64,000 nucleotides of DNA from NCBI RefSeq assembly GCF_001591445.1, contig NZ_BCUX01000003.1:62001-126000 (forward strand), written 5' to 3'. This DNA is from Neobacillus drentensis NBRC 102427 (GTDB lineage Bacteria > Bacillota > Bacilli > Bacillales > Cytobacillaceae). A model generated the notes under the pieces. That model did not search any database, was not told the DNA's origin, and was given only the letters and a program-made list of their open reading frames with translations. Below, in pieces: positions 7,527 through 15,358 of the stretch (positions are counted from its first letter, which is position 1; every line of letters starts with the position of its first letter). Both the position numbers and the translations under genes were made by a program.

Positions 7527-8432
7527 TTACTGATGACCTTGGTGGTCTGACATTTCCATTTGAGAATGGTCCTCATGACCTTCCTCTGATTTAGTGGGCT
7601 CACTATTATGATGTTCAGGAGCAGGACTAAAGTCTAAATGAGTACCAGTGAAGGTCATTTGTCCGAGATGACCCGGTTTTAAAAACTTATTAAATTGTCC
7701 CTCTGTTAGAGGCTTTGCAGTTTTTTTAACGTCTTTTACCCATTTATCAAAATCCTTTTCAGACATTGCCGTGACATTAAACATATTTTCAGCAGTTCCT
7801 TTACCACTGAAGTTCGCATTGCGCCCCATCATTTCTCCTGGTTCATCAGCAGCTAAATTCAAGGTCGTTACCATATTAGACATTGCATATTTTTGTCCGC
7901 CAAGCTGCGGAATCCAGAAGCTTGTAATAGGCCCAAATGAATAGAGTTTAAATTCAATTGGACGGTCTGTTGGAATATACAAATAGTTAATCGTTTCGAT
8001 ATTTTCCTCTGGGTAACTAAAATGCCATTTCCAATCAGAGGATGATGCATAAATAACTAAAGGTTCCTTATCCTGGTATCCTTGTGGTTTTGCTTCAACG
8101 ATATAGTTACTTTGAACAGAAACAAATGAAAAATAAGTTACTATTATGACAGGAATTCCGACACAGACGATCTCGACCCATTTATTTCCTTCGATGTGAG
8201 GAGGTTCATAGTCTGGGCTTTGCTTTGAGGCACGATACTTAATTAACACATATATCAAAATAGCAAAAACAACAATCACAATAAACGACATGATGCCAAT
8301 GGAGAGCAAAATGTCATGGGCTTGCCTTTTGGCTTGAGGCCCTTTAGGATCAAGAACCATGAGTGGTTCACATCCTGTAAGCACTGTGATAATAGTGAAT
8401 ACAAGCAATACTAAAACCGATTTTAATTTCAT
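7527..8432 (-). CDS. qoxA: Cytochrome aa3 quinol oxidase subunit II (lipoprotein)
   Basis: The 301-residue precursor has a lipoprotein signal ending LTGC, with Cys21 as lipid anchor, two membrane helices, and an outward cupredoxin-like domain. The CuA ligand cluster is absent, as expected for a quinol (not cytochrome c) oxidase. The C-terminus carries a His-rich tail (PEHHNSEPTKSEEGHEDHSQ then HQGHQ) that may bind metal or simply be disordered. It is the first gene of qoxABCD; an Fnr-type palindrome lies 55 bp upstream of the ATG. Confidence 0.95.
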   Translation of the reverse strand: MKLKSVLVLLVFTIITVLTGCEPLMVLDPKGPQAKRQAHDILLSIGIMSFIVIVVFAILIYVLIKYRASKQSPDYEPPHIEGNKWVEIVCVGIPVIIVTYFSFVSVQSNYIVEAKPQGYQDKEPLVIYASSSDWKWHFSYPEENIETINYLYIPTDRPIEFKLYSFGPITSFWIPQLGGQKYAMSNMVTTLNLAADEPGEMMGRNANFSGKGTAENMFNVTAMSEKDFDKWVKDVKKTAKPLTEGQFNKFLKPGHLGQMTFTGTHLDFSPAPEHHNSEPTKSEEGHEDHSQMEMSDHQGHQ

Positions 8433-8486
8433 TTTAGCAACCCTTTCTTTAATCTAAGATATTTCTAAATTTAATGTTTCATATAT

Positions 8487-8502
8487 TGTGATATAAATCA
8501 CA
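8487..8502. promoter_or_regulatory. Fnr-type operator before qoxABCD
   Basis: TGTGATATAAATCACA is a perfect TGTGA-N6-TCACA palindrome, the Bacillus Fnr consensus. It lies about 55 bp upstream of the qoxA start, so oxygen-responsive control of the oxidase is plausible. Another Crp/Fnr-family regulator could also use it. Confidence 0.6.
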
Positions 8503-8688
8503 TCTAAAAAAATCTTAATATAAATTAGTTGAAATTACATCTCCCAGATAGGAAATGTCATTAAATATTCATAAAGAAAAATTGACATTTAAAAGTGGAG
8601 GCTATTCATTGGCATTTTATTCGAGAAGTGATTATAATAAAAAATTTATTCTAAAAAAGGATTGTATCGTTCTTCCTAAACCGCCAAA

Positions 8689-8720
8689 AAAACCCTATTG
8701 TCATGTGACAACAGGGTTTT
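8689..8720 (-). terminator. Terminator of the leucine-catabolic operon
   Basis: A 15-bp stem with one mismatch (AAAACCCTGTTGTCA on the minus strand) has a two-nucleotide loop and a T run. It lies downstream of scoB and closes the long minus-strand operon. Confidence 0.9.
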
Positions 8721-8794
8721 GGATTATTAGGTAAAAAATAGAAGCAGCAGCTTTCTGCAATCTCCTGATTCCACCATCAATGTGCTTCAATCTC

Positions 8795-9445
8795 TTACTT
8801 CACTTGAAATTTAACACCAATTTTAAATGAAGCCTCCGTTTTTTCAATCACTTCCTCAACTGATACCCCTTCCTGGGTTTCCACGAGAACCATTCCTTCA
8901 GGAGTGAAATCAAATACAGCCAAATCAGTTATTAAACGGTGGACCACTTCTTTTCCAGTAAGGGGAAGTGTACACTCTTTTTTGACCTTAGATTCTCCGT
9001 GCTTATTCACATGTTCCATAATAACCACCACACGTTTTGCGCCGTTTACTAAGTCCATGGCGCCACCCATTCCCTTGATCATCTTCCCCGGAATCATCCA
9101 GTTAGCCAAATCTCCTGTTTGTGAAACTTCCATTCCCCCTAAGATGGCAAGATCGATATGACCGCCGCGAATCATGGCAAATGATTCCGCACTGTCAAAA
9201 AAGGAAGCACCGGGTACGTCCGTGACCGTTTCTTTTCCCGCATTTATTAGATCAGGGTCTTCTGTACCTTCAACCGGATAAGGGCCAATGCCTAATAAGC
9301 CATTTTCCGATTGTAGCATGACATTGTATTCGCTTGGAATTTCATTGGCAATAAGAGTTGGGATCCCAATTCCTAAATTTACGTTCATTCCATCTTGAAT
9401 TTCTTGAACCGCACGTTTTACGATGGTTAATCGCGCATCCTTCAA
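8795..9445 (-). CDS. scoB: Succinyl-CoA:3-ketoacid CoA-transferase subunit B
   Basis: I choose the TTG start at 9445: AAGGAGTG lies 8 nt upstream and the product becomes 216 aa, normal for ScoB; the frame could run to 9493 but without a ribosome site. [10 protein letters not shown] holds the catalytic glutamate that forms the glutamyl-CoA thioester, and [19 protein letters not shown] is the usual subunit B core. With ScoA it activates acetoacetate to acetoacetyl-CoA using succinyl-CoA, completing leucine breakdown started upstream in the operon. It is the last gene before the terminator. Confidence 0.93.
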   Translation of the reverse strand: MKDARLTIVKRAVQEIQDGMNVNLGIGIPTLIANEIPSEYNVMLQSENGLLGIGPYPVEGTEDPDLINAGKETVTDVPGASFFDSAESFAMIRGGHIDLAILGGMEVSQTGDLANWMIPGKMIKGMGGAMDLVNGAKRVVVIMEHVNKHGESKVKKECTLPLTGKEVVHRLITDLAVFDFTPEGMVLVETQEGVSVEEVIEKTEASFKIGVKFQVK

Positions 9446-9514
9446 TCCACTCACTCCTTGTCTCTTAAACTTGGCTGTTGATTTCCGCTCCAATAAACAT
9501 TCTTAAAAAAACTA

Positions 9515-10216
9515 TTAAGCTTGTACTACTGTGCGTCTTTCTATCCGTTTTTCATAGTTTGTTCCGAGCAGCACACGTTGAACGTAGATTCCAGGCGTAT
9601 GGATTTCATCTGGATTTAACTCTCCTACCCCAACGATTTCCTCGACTTCAACAATCGTGATTTTTCCAGCCATGGCAGCCAATGGATTAAAGTTGCGTGA
9701 TGTTTTTCGGAAAACAAGATTTCCAAACGGGTCGGCCTTCCAGGCTTTCACCAAGGCAAAATCGCCGACAATTCCCTCTTCTAGTAAATAAGTCCTTCCA
9801 TTAAACTCCTTGTGCTCTTTTCCTTCTGCAATGGGAGTTCCCACCCCTGTTGCCGTATAGAAACCAGGTATTCCGGCGCCGCCAGCACGAATTCGTTCTG
9901 CAAGCGTTCCTTGAGGGACTAGTTCGACCTCAAGCTCACCGCTTAAAAACTGCTTTTCAAAAATTTTATTTTCACCGACATACGATGAAACCATTTTCTT
10001 AATTTGCTTATTGGCAAGCAATAGACCAAGCCCCCAATCATCCACACCACAGTTATTACTCACGATGGTTAAATCCTTTGTTCCCTGATCTCTTAAGGCA
10101 AGAATTGCCTTTTCGGGAATTCCGCACAGTCCGAAACCTCCGACGATGATGGTAGCGCCATTTGAAATATCTTTTATTGCTTCGGTGAAGGAATTCACAA
10201 CTTTTCCATTCTTCAC
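9515..10216 (-). CDS. scoA: Succinyl-CoA:3-ketoacid CoA-transferase subunit A
   Basis: The likely start is GTG at 10216 (product [16 protein letters not shown].., 233 aa), because TGGAGG lies 8 nt upstream; the frame runs to 10240 but the ATG at 10231 overlaps that ribosome site. [13 protein letters not shown] is the CoA-binding glycine loop of subunit A. It forms a heterotetramer with ScoB and transfers CoA from succinyl-CoA to acetoacetate. It follows the carboxyltransferase gene in the same operon, consistent with processing the acetoacetate made by HMG-CoA lyase. Confidence 0.93.
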   Translation of the reverse strand: MKNGKVVNSFTEAIKDISNGATIIVGGFGLCGIPEKAILALRDQGTKDLTIVSNNCGVDDWGLGLLLANKQIKKMVSSYVGENKIFEKQFLSGELEVELVPQGTLAERIRAGGAGIPGFYTATGVGTPIAEGKEHKEFNGRTYLLEEGIVGDFALVKAWKADPFGNLVFRKTSRNFNPLAAMAGKITIVEVEEIVGVGELNPDEIHTPGIYVQRVLLGTNYEKRIERRTVVQA

Positions 10217-10263
10217 TGGATCCGCCTCCATAGATTTCAACTTTTACAATTGACTTTAATAAA

Positions 10264-11808
10264 TTAGACTGGGTAAACAGCGTGTTTCCGTTCTGAAAAA
10301 ATGAGATATTTTGAAGAGTATGCCTCAAAACGATTAACAAGTTCTTTTCGCATTGAGTTTGCTGGAATAATCCCGTCAATCACCATCTCAGAAGCTAAAT
10401 GGTAAATATCAATGTCCTCTTTATATTCCTCACGTTTTTGTTCGATGAATGCGGCACGCTCCTCTTCAGGCAGCGAAGCAATTTTATTAGCATATACGGC
10501 ATTTACTGCTGCTTCTGGTCCCATAACCGCAATTTGTGCTGAAGGCAAAGCAAGACAAGCATCCGGTTCAAATGCAGGGCCAGCCATTGCATAAAGACCA
10601 GCTCCATAGGCTTTACGGACGATAACAGAGATTTTTGGAACACTCGCTTCAGCCATAGCTGAAATCATTTTCGCTCCATGGCGAATGATTCCTGCCCGTT
10701 CTACTTTTGTACCTATCATAAATCCAGGCACATCTACTAGAAACAATAGGGGAATATGGTAGGCATCACAAAGATTAATAAATTTTGCGGCCTTATCTGC
10801 TGAATCGTGGAATAATACGCCGCCTTTAACACGCGGCTGATTGGCGATGATTCCGACTGATTTTCCCGCCATACGGGAAAGTCCTGTAATAAGTTCGCCA
10901 GCAAAAAGTTTTTTGACTTCAAAGAAGGAACCTTCATCAATAATCCCATTTATTAAGTCATGCATATTAAATGCTGCATTCTGATTAGCCGGAATCAACT
11001 CTTCTAATGGTTTTTTCAATAGTTTAGGAGCCATAGCCTCTCGAACTGGCGGTTTCTCTGAAAAATTAGCAGGGAAATAAGAAAGATAGTTTCTCGCCAT
11101 TGAAATGGCTTCTTCTTCATTTTTCGCCAGAACATCACCACAGCCTGAAACAGAACAGTGCATCCGAGCACCGCCCATTTCCTCCAAAGTTACTTTTTCA
11201 CCAATAACCATTTCGGCCATTCTCGGTGATCCCAGGTACATCGATGCATTTTTATCAACCATAATGACAATGTCACAAAAAGCTGGAATATAGGCTCCCC
11301 CGGCAGCTGATGGTCCAAACAGTATACAAATCTGAGGAATTTTACCTGAAAGTTTCACTTGATTATAAAAGATTCTTCCTGCCCCACGACGCCCCGGAAA
11401 CATTTCCACCTGATCCGTTATCCGCGCCCCAGCTGAATCTACCAGGTATAATAATGGCACACGAAGTTTTTCAGCCGTTTCCTGGATTCGAATGATTTTC
11501 TCAACCGTTCGAGCTCCCCAAGAACCCGCTTTGATTGTTGAATCATTGGCCATCACACAGACAAGCTGGCCATTAATCTTGCCCATCCCAGTCACAACAC
11601 CATCTGCAGGAAGATCTCCCGCCATACAGTTTGCAAATACAGCATCCTCTAATTCAAAGCCAGGATCGAATAAAAGTGATAAACGATCACGAACAAATAG
11701 TTTTCCCTGCTCTTGGTTCTTTTCATGATATTTGGGAGCTCCGCCCTTTTTGATTTGCTCGACTCGATCTTGCAGTGTTTGTTGTAGAGGTTTTATATCC
11801 ACTGTCAT
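10264..11808 (-). CDS. yngE: Methylcrotonyl-CoA-type carboxyltransferase (acyl-CoA carboxylase beta)
   Basis: The start at 11808 is set by GAGGAGG seven nt upstream. The 514-residue product has both crotonase-like halves of a biotin-dependent carboxyltransferase; GGAYIPAFCDIVIMV and GAGLYAMAGPAFEPD are the oxyanion-hole regions, and VGIIANQPRVKGGVLF starts the second half. It transfers CO2 from biotin on the small carrier protein to the acyl-CoA, most likely 3-methylcrotonyl-CoA given the neighbours (HMG-CoA lyase and hydratase). The arrangement matches B. subtilis yngJIHGFE. Propionyl-CoA is a less likely alternative substrate. Confidence 0.9.
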   Translation of the reverse strand: MTVDIKPLQQTLQDRVEQIKKGGAPKYHEKNQEQGKLFVRDRLSLLFDPGFELEDAVFANCMAGDLPADGVVTGMGKINGQLVCVMANDSTIKAGSWGARTVEKIIRIQETAEKLRVPLLYLVDSAGARITDQVEMFPGRRGAGRIFYNQVKLSGKIPQICILFGPSAAGGAYIPAFCDIVIMVDKNASMYLGSPRMAEMVIGEKVTLEEMGGARMHCSVSGCGDVLAKNEEEAISMARNYLSYFPANFSEKPPVREAMAPKLLKKPLEELIPANQNAAFNMHDLINGIIDEGSFFEVKKLFAGELITGLSRMAGKSVGIIANQPRVKGGVLFHDSADKAAKFINLCDAYHIPLLFLVDVPGFMIGTKVERAGIIRHGAKMISAMAEASVPKISVIVRKAYGAGLYAMAGPAFEPDACLALPSAQIAVMGPEAAVNAVYANKIASLPEEERAAFIEQKREEYKEDIDIYHLASEMVIDGIIPANSMRKELVNRFEAYSSKYLIFSERKHAVYPV

Positions 11809-11838
11809 TATTTCTCCTCCTCTATTCATCTAGTTTTA

Positions 11839-12621
11839 TTATTCTCCCATGTAGATTGGGGCGCGTTTCTCCTTAAAAGCCTGTAATCCTTCTAAACGAT
11901 CCTTTGTTGGCATCGTCACTTCATAGGCATTTTGTTCAATCGCCAGACCTGTGTTAATATCCACATCATAGCCTTTATCGATGGCGAACTTTGCTTGTGC
12001 GACGGCAATCGGGCCATTCCGAACAATTTGTCCGGCAATTTCTAATGCTTTATCCATTAAGCTTGCAACAGGGACCGTATACTCTACTAAACCAATCTCA
12101 AGGGCTTCTTTTGCATCAATACGTCTGGCAGTGAAAATCAGCTCTTTGGCACGTCCCTTTCCTACTAATCTTGGTAAACGTTGTGTTCCGCCTGCACCAG
12201 GAATAATTCCTAATGAAGTTTCCGTCAGTCCAAGTTTCGCAGTTTCAGAGGCAATACGGATATCACAAGCGAGCGCTAGTTCAGTTCCTCCGCCAAAAGC
12301 AACGCCGTTCACTGCCGCTATGACCGGTTGGGGTAATAATTCTAAAGAGTTAATCGTATCACGGATCAAGGAAACGGTCTTCCTCACCTGAACCGGATCC
12401 ATTCCAGCCCGTTCCTTTAAATCAGCGCCCGCACAAAAAGCCTTCTCCCCGGCCCCAGTAATGACGATACAGCGGACGGATCGATCATATTTACTGGTAA
12501 GAATGGCGTCCTTGAGCCCCTCTAACATCTCTACTGATAATGCATTAGCAGCTTCTGCCCTATTTAAAGTAATCAGCACGATTCCGTTTTCTAACTTGTT
12601 AACTACTATGGTATTAGTCAT
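11839..12621 (-). CDS. yngF: Enoyl-CoA hydratase, probably methylglutaconyl-CoA hydratase
   Basis: The true start is ATG 12621 with AAAGGTGAG upstream, giving 260 aa; the longer open frame upstream overlaps the HMG-CoA lyase gene and is not coding. Crotonase signatures are present: AFCAGADLKERAGMD, AVNGVAFGGGTELALACDIR (oxyanion hole) and LGIIPGAGGTQRLPRLVG with the catalytic Glu region. In this operon it should hydrate 3-methylglutaconyl-CoA to HMG-CoA, the substrate of the adjacent lyase. The specific substrate is inferred from context; the crotonase family is certain. Confidence 0.92.
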   Translation of the reverse strand: MTNTIVVNKLENGIVLITLNRAEAANALSVEMLEGLKDAILTSKYDRSVRCIVITGAGEKAFCAGADLKERAGMDPVQVRKTVSLIRDTINSLELLPQPVIAAVNGVAFGGGTELALACDIRIASETAKLGLTETSLGIIPGAGGTQRLPRLVGKGRAKELIFTARRIDAKEALEIGLVEYTVPVASLMDKALEIAGQIVRNGPIAVAQAKFAIDKGYDVDINTGLAIEQNAYEVTMPTKDRLEGLQAFKEKRAPIYMGE

Positions 12622-12634
12622 AATCTCACCTTTC

Positions 12635-13561
12635 TCACACGGTATTTCCAAGCTTTCCACCCAGCTTTGCGCTGGCGGCTTGGAAACTTTTACTAGGTAA
12701 AGGTCTGCCAAGCTTCTCCTGAATGAAATGGGATGCAGAAGTGAGCTTTTGCTGATCAGCACCAGTGTGGATCCCCATCCCATGAAGCATATAAAGTAAA
12801 TCGTCTGTTGCTACGTTACCAGATGCTCCCGGGGCATAAGGACATCCTCCTAAGCCGCCAAGCGAAGAGTCAAAAATGGTAATTCCCATCTCTAACGATA
12901 CTAAGATGTTGGCTAAAGCCGTTCCTCGTGTATCATGAAAATGCATGGCTAATCTATCAGCCGGAAATCTTTTTAGTAAGACTTCTAACACTTCTTGAAC
13001 TTGTTTAGGATTTGCCACACCAATTGTATCCCCGAGAGACAATTCTGCAATCCCCATGTCAAATAATGTTTCGGAAACTCTTATGACCGCATCGATATCA
13101 ACATTTCCCTCATACGGACAGCCAAAAACGGTTGACACATAGCCTCTGCTTAATTTTCCGGCTGAAATGGTTTCTCTGACCAAATCTTTTAACACTGGGA
13201 AAGTCGCGCCAATTGTTTTATTAATATTTTTTAAGTTATGTGATTCACTTGCTGACATAAACACGGCCACTTCGTCAATGTTCGCTTTAAATGCCTGTTC
13301 CAAACCTTGAAGGTTTGGAACGAGTGCTGTATAGGTGACACCGGGCACTTTAGTAATGCCAGCAGCAACGGCAACGGCATCTGATAGTGCAGGAATCCAT
13401 TTGGGATTAACAAAAGAGGTAATCTCCAGATGTTTTAGCCCACTTTCTGACATTTGATTTATCCAAGCAATTTTATCTTCTGTTGGAATGAAAGCTTTTT
13501 CGTTTTGCAATCCATCACGAGGACCAACCTCTTTAATCGTTACACTCTCCGGCCACTTCAT
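12635..13561 (-). CDS. yngG: Hydroxymethylglutaryl-CoA lyase
   Basis: The 308-residue TIM-barrel enzyme has the family start VTIKEVGPRDGLQNE, metal-binding FHDTRG (MHFHDTRGTALANI), and the signature GGLGGCPYAPGASGN containing the catalytic cysteine. It cleaves HMG-CoA to acetyl-CoA and acetoacetate, the final carbon-carbon break of leucine catabolism. Acetoacetate is then handled by ScoAB at the end of the operon. It is 32 bp after the biotinyl-protein gene. The length is normal (299-310 aa). Confidence 0.95.
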   Translation of the reverse strand: MKWPESVTIKEVGPRDGLQNEKAFIPTEDKIAWINQMSESGLKHLEITSFVNPKWIPALSDAVAVAAGITKVPGVTYTALVPNLQGLEQAFKANIDEVAVFMSASESHNLKNINKTIGATFPVLKDLVRETISAGKLSRGYVSTVFGCPYEGNVDIDAVIRVSETLFDMGIAELSLGDTIGVANPKQVQEVLEVLLKRFPADRLAMHFHDTRGTALANILVSLEMGITIFDSSLGGLGGCPYAPGASGNVATDDLLYMLHGMGIHTGADQQKLTSASHFIQEKLGRPLPSKSFQAASAKLGGKLGNTV

Positions 13562-13593
13562 TGTTCCATCTCCTTTACACCTTTATTCAGGCT

Positions 13594-13806
13594 CTATTCA
13601 ACTACTACAATGACGTCGCCTTCATTAACAAAGTCGCCTTCATTCACTTTCACTTCTTTGACCGTTCCATCGAATTCAGCCGCAATTGGAATTTCCATTT
13701 TCATCGATTCTAAAATCACTACATCTTGACCCTCTTCTACCTGGTCCCCAGCTTTAACCAATATCTTCCATACATTTCCTGCCATGCTTGCAACTACTTC
13801 ACTCAT
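13594..13806 (-). CDS. yngHB: Biotinyl carrier protein of the acyl-CoA carboxylase
   Basis: This 70-residue stand-alone biotinyl domain has ESMKMEI with the biotin-accepting Lys36, and the two symmetric hammerhead halves (KAGDQVEEGQ and VNEGDFVNEGD). It shuttles carboxybiotin between the biotin carboxylase just upstream (11 bp gap) and the carboxyltransferase downstream. Separate small carriers of this kind are typical of Bacillus yngH-HB-G-F-E clusters. Confidence 0.95.
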   Translation of the reverse strand: MSEVVASMAGNVWKILVKAGDQVEEGQDVVILESMKMEIPIAAEFDGTVKEVKVNEGDFVNEGDVIVVVE

Positions 13807-13817
13807 AATTATTCCTC

Positions 13818-15179
13818 CTATTTTATGTTATTTGCTTTTTTAGTTTTTAAATATTTGTTAACAAAGTCTGTTGTCGTATCACCTGATTGGAATGCCGGGT
13901 GAGCAATAACCTCTTGAAGCATTGGGATATTTGTTTTAATTCCTTCAATATGATAATCCACTAATGCATCTTGTAGACGATTGATTGCCTCTTCCCGATT
14001 GCTGCCCTTGACAACAAGTTTAGCAATCATTGGATCATAAAAAGGTGTGACGACGGATTGACCATGAATGGCTAATTCATGTCGAACTCCAGGTCCGTTC
14101 GGCAACTCTAATTTTGTTATTTTTCCGGGTGAAGGGAAAAATGTTTTCGGATCTTCCGCATAGATTCGAACCTCAATGGCATGACCCTCGCGTTTAACCT
14201 CTTCTTGAGAAAATTCCAGAGCATCCCCTGCAGCAATTTGCAATTGTTTTTCAACCAAGTCCAACCCTGTAATTTCTTCCGTAACCGGATGTTCCACTTG
14301 TAAACGGGTATTCATTTCAAGAAAATAGAAATTTTGCTCTTCATCCACTAAGAACTCGATGGTCCCCGCATTTTTATACCCAATGGATTTGGCTGCTTTT
14401 ACTGCAGCCTCGCCCATCTTGGTACGAGTTTCTTCAGTAATAAATGAGGATGGAGCTTCTTCTACGACCTTTTGATGACGGCGCTGGATTGAACATTCAC
14501 GTTCCCAAAGATACACGGTATTTCCAAAACTATCTGCCAAGATTTGAATTTCAATATGCCTTGGATTTTCAACAAATTTTTCAATATACATCGCTCCATC
14601 GCCGAAGAAATCAGTCGCTCGCTTTTGGTTCCCCGCGAAAGCTTTTCGAATTTCATCTCCGTTATGGACCACCTGCATTCCAATTCCTCCACCACCAGCG
14701 GATGCTTTTAGCATAACGGGATAACCAATGCGGTCCGCCGCTTCTACCGCTTCCTCTTCATCTGCCAGTGGGTAGGTAATCCCCGGAACGACAGGAACAC
14801 CAGCTTCCTCCATCGCCTTGCGTGATTCAATCTTACTTCCCATTTTAGAAATAACCTCCGGAGAAGGTCCAATGAAGATAAGGCCAGCTTCCTCACAACG
14901 GCGAGCAAAGTCCGTATTTTCGGACAACAAGCCATATCCCGGGTGGATTGCCTCCGCTCCTGATTCGAGAGCGACCTCGAGAATTTTATTGATATTTAAA
15001 TAGCTTTCGGCTACACGGGGACCGCCAATTAAATAGGCCTCATCTGCCATTTTCACATGGGGAGCATCCGCATCTGCCTCTGAGTAAACTCCAATTGTGG
15101 TAATCCCTAAGGACTTGCAAGTACGGATTACACGGACAGCAATTTCGCCACGATTAGCTATTAATACTTTTTTAAACAT
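13818..15179 (-). CDS. yngH: Biotin carboxylase subunit of the acyl-CoA carboxylase
   Basis: The 453-residue ATP-grasp protein begins FKKVLIANRGEIAVRVIRTC and shows the glycine-rich ATP loop KASAGGGGIGM, RRHQKVVEEAPS, and EMNTRLQVEHPVTEEITGLD. It carboxylates biotin on the adjacent carrier using ATP and bicarbonate. It lies upstream of the carrier gene in the same operon; a 16-bp near-palindrome and a large hairpin separate it from the acyl-CoA synthetase gene. The length is as for AccC. The dedicated chromosomal accC of fatty acid synthesis would be elsewhere. Confidence 0.95.
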   Translation of the reverse strand: MFKKVLIANRGEIAVRVIRTCKSLGITTIGVYSEADADAPHVKMADEAYLIGGPRVAESYLNINKILEVALESGAEAIHPGYGLLSENTDFARRCEEAGLIFIGPSPEVISKMGSKIESRKAMEEAGVPVVPGITYPLADEEEAVEAADRIGYPVMLKASAGGGGIGMQVVHNGDEIRKAFAGNQKRATDFFGDGAMYIEKFVENPRHIEIQILADSFGNTVYLWERECSIQRRHQKVVEEAPSSFITEETRTKMGEAAVKAAKSIGYKNAGTIEFLVDEEQNFYFLEMNTRLQVEHPVTEEITGLDLVEKQLQIAAGDALEFSQEEVKREGHAIEVRIYAEDPKTFFPSPGKITKLELPNGPGVRHELAIHGQSVVTPFYDPMIAKLVVKGSNREEAINRLQDALVDYHIEGIKTNIPMLQEVIAHPAFQSGDTTTDFVNKYLKTKKANNIK

Positions 15180-15259
15180 GACTTTCCACCCTTTCTATCC
15201 TCTATTTAAGAAGGTTCAAAACTCATCAGCATCGGCTAAACTTTGATAATAAAGGAGAT

Positions 15260-15275
15260 ATGTAAATCTTTACAT
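15260..15275. promoter_or_regulatory. Near-palindrome upstream of the biotin carboxylase gene
   Basis: ATGTAAATCTTTACAT is palindromic except for the two central bases. It sits 80 bp upstream of the biotin carboxylase start, within the intercistronic gap. It lacks the central CG needed for a cre site. It may be an operator for an internal promoter. Confidence 0.35.
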
Positions 15276-15308
15276 CTATCTTTAACTCCTAATCTACTAA
15301 TATGGAAC

Positions 15309-15344
15309 CAGTCATTTGTCGATTACCTTCCTGACAAATGACTG
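15309..15344 (-). other. Large intercistronic hairpin between synthetase and carboxylase genes
   Basis: CAGTCATTTGTC pairs perfectly with GACAAATGACTG (12 bp) around a 12-nt loop, directly after the acyl-CoA synthetase stop. No T run follows on the minus strand, so a simple intrinsic terminator is unlikely. It may be an mRNA processing or 3' stabilising element that sets different transcript levels. Confidence 0.5.
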
Positions 15345-15358
15345 TCTCTAATTAATAA

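Noticed and set aside
11981-12391. Plus-strand frame of 136 codons within the hydratase gene
   Set aside because: Shadow of a conserved crotonase gene; no ribosome site or family resemblance.
15260-15275. cre (CcpA) site
   Set aside because: The palindrome lacks the central CG required by the cre consensus.
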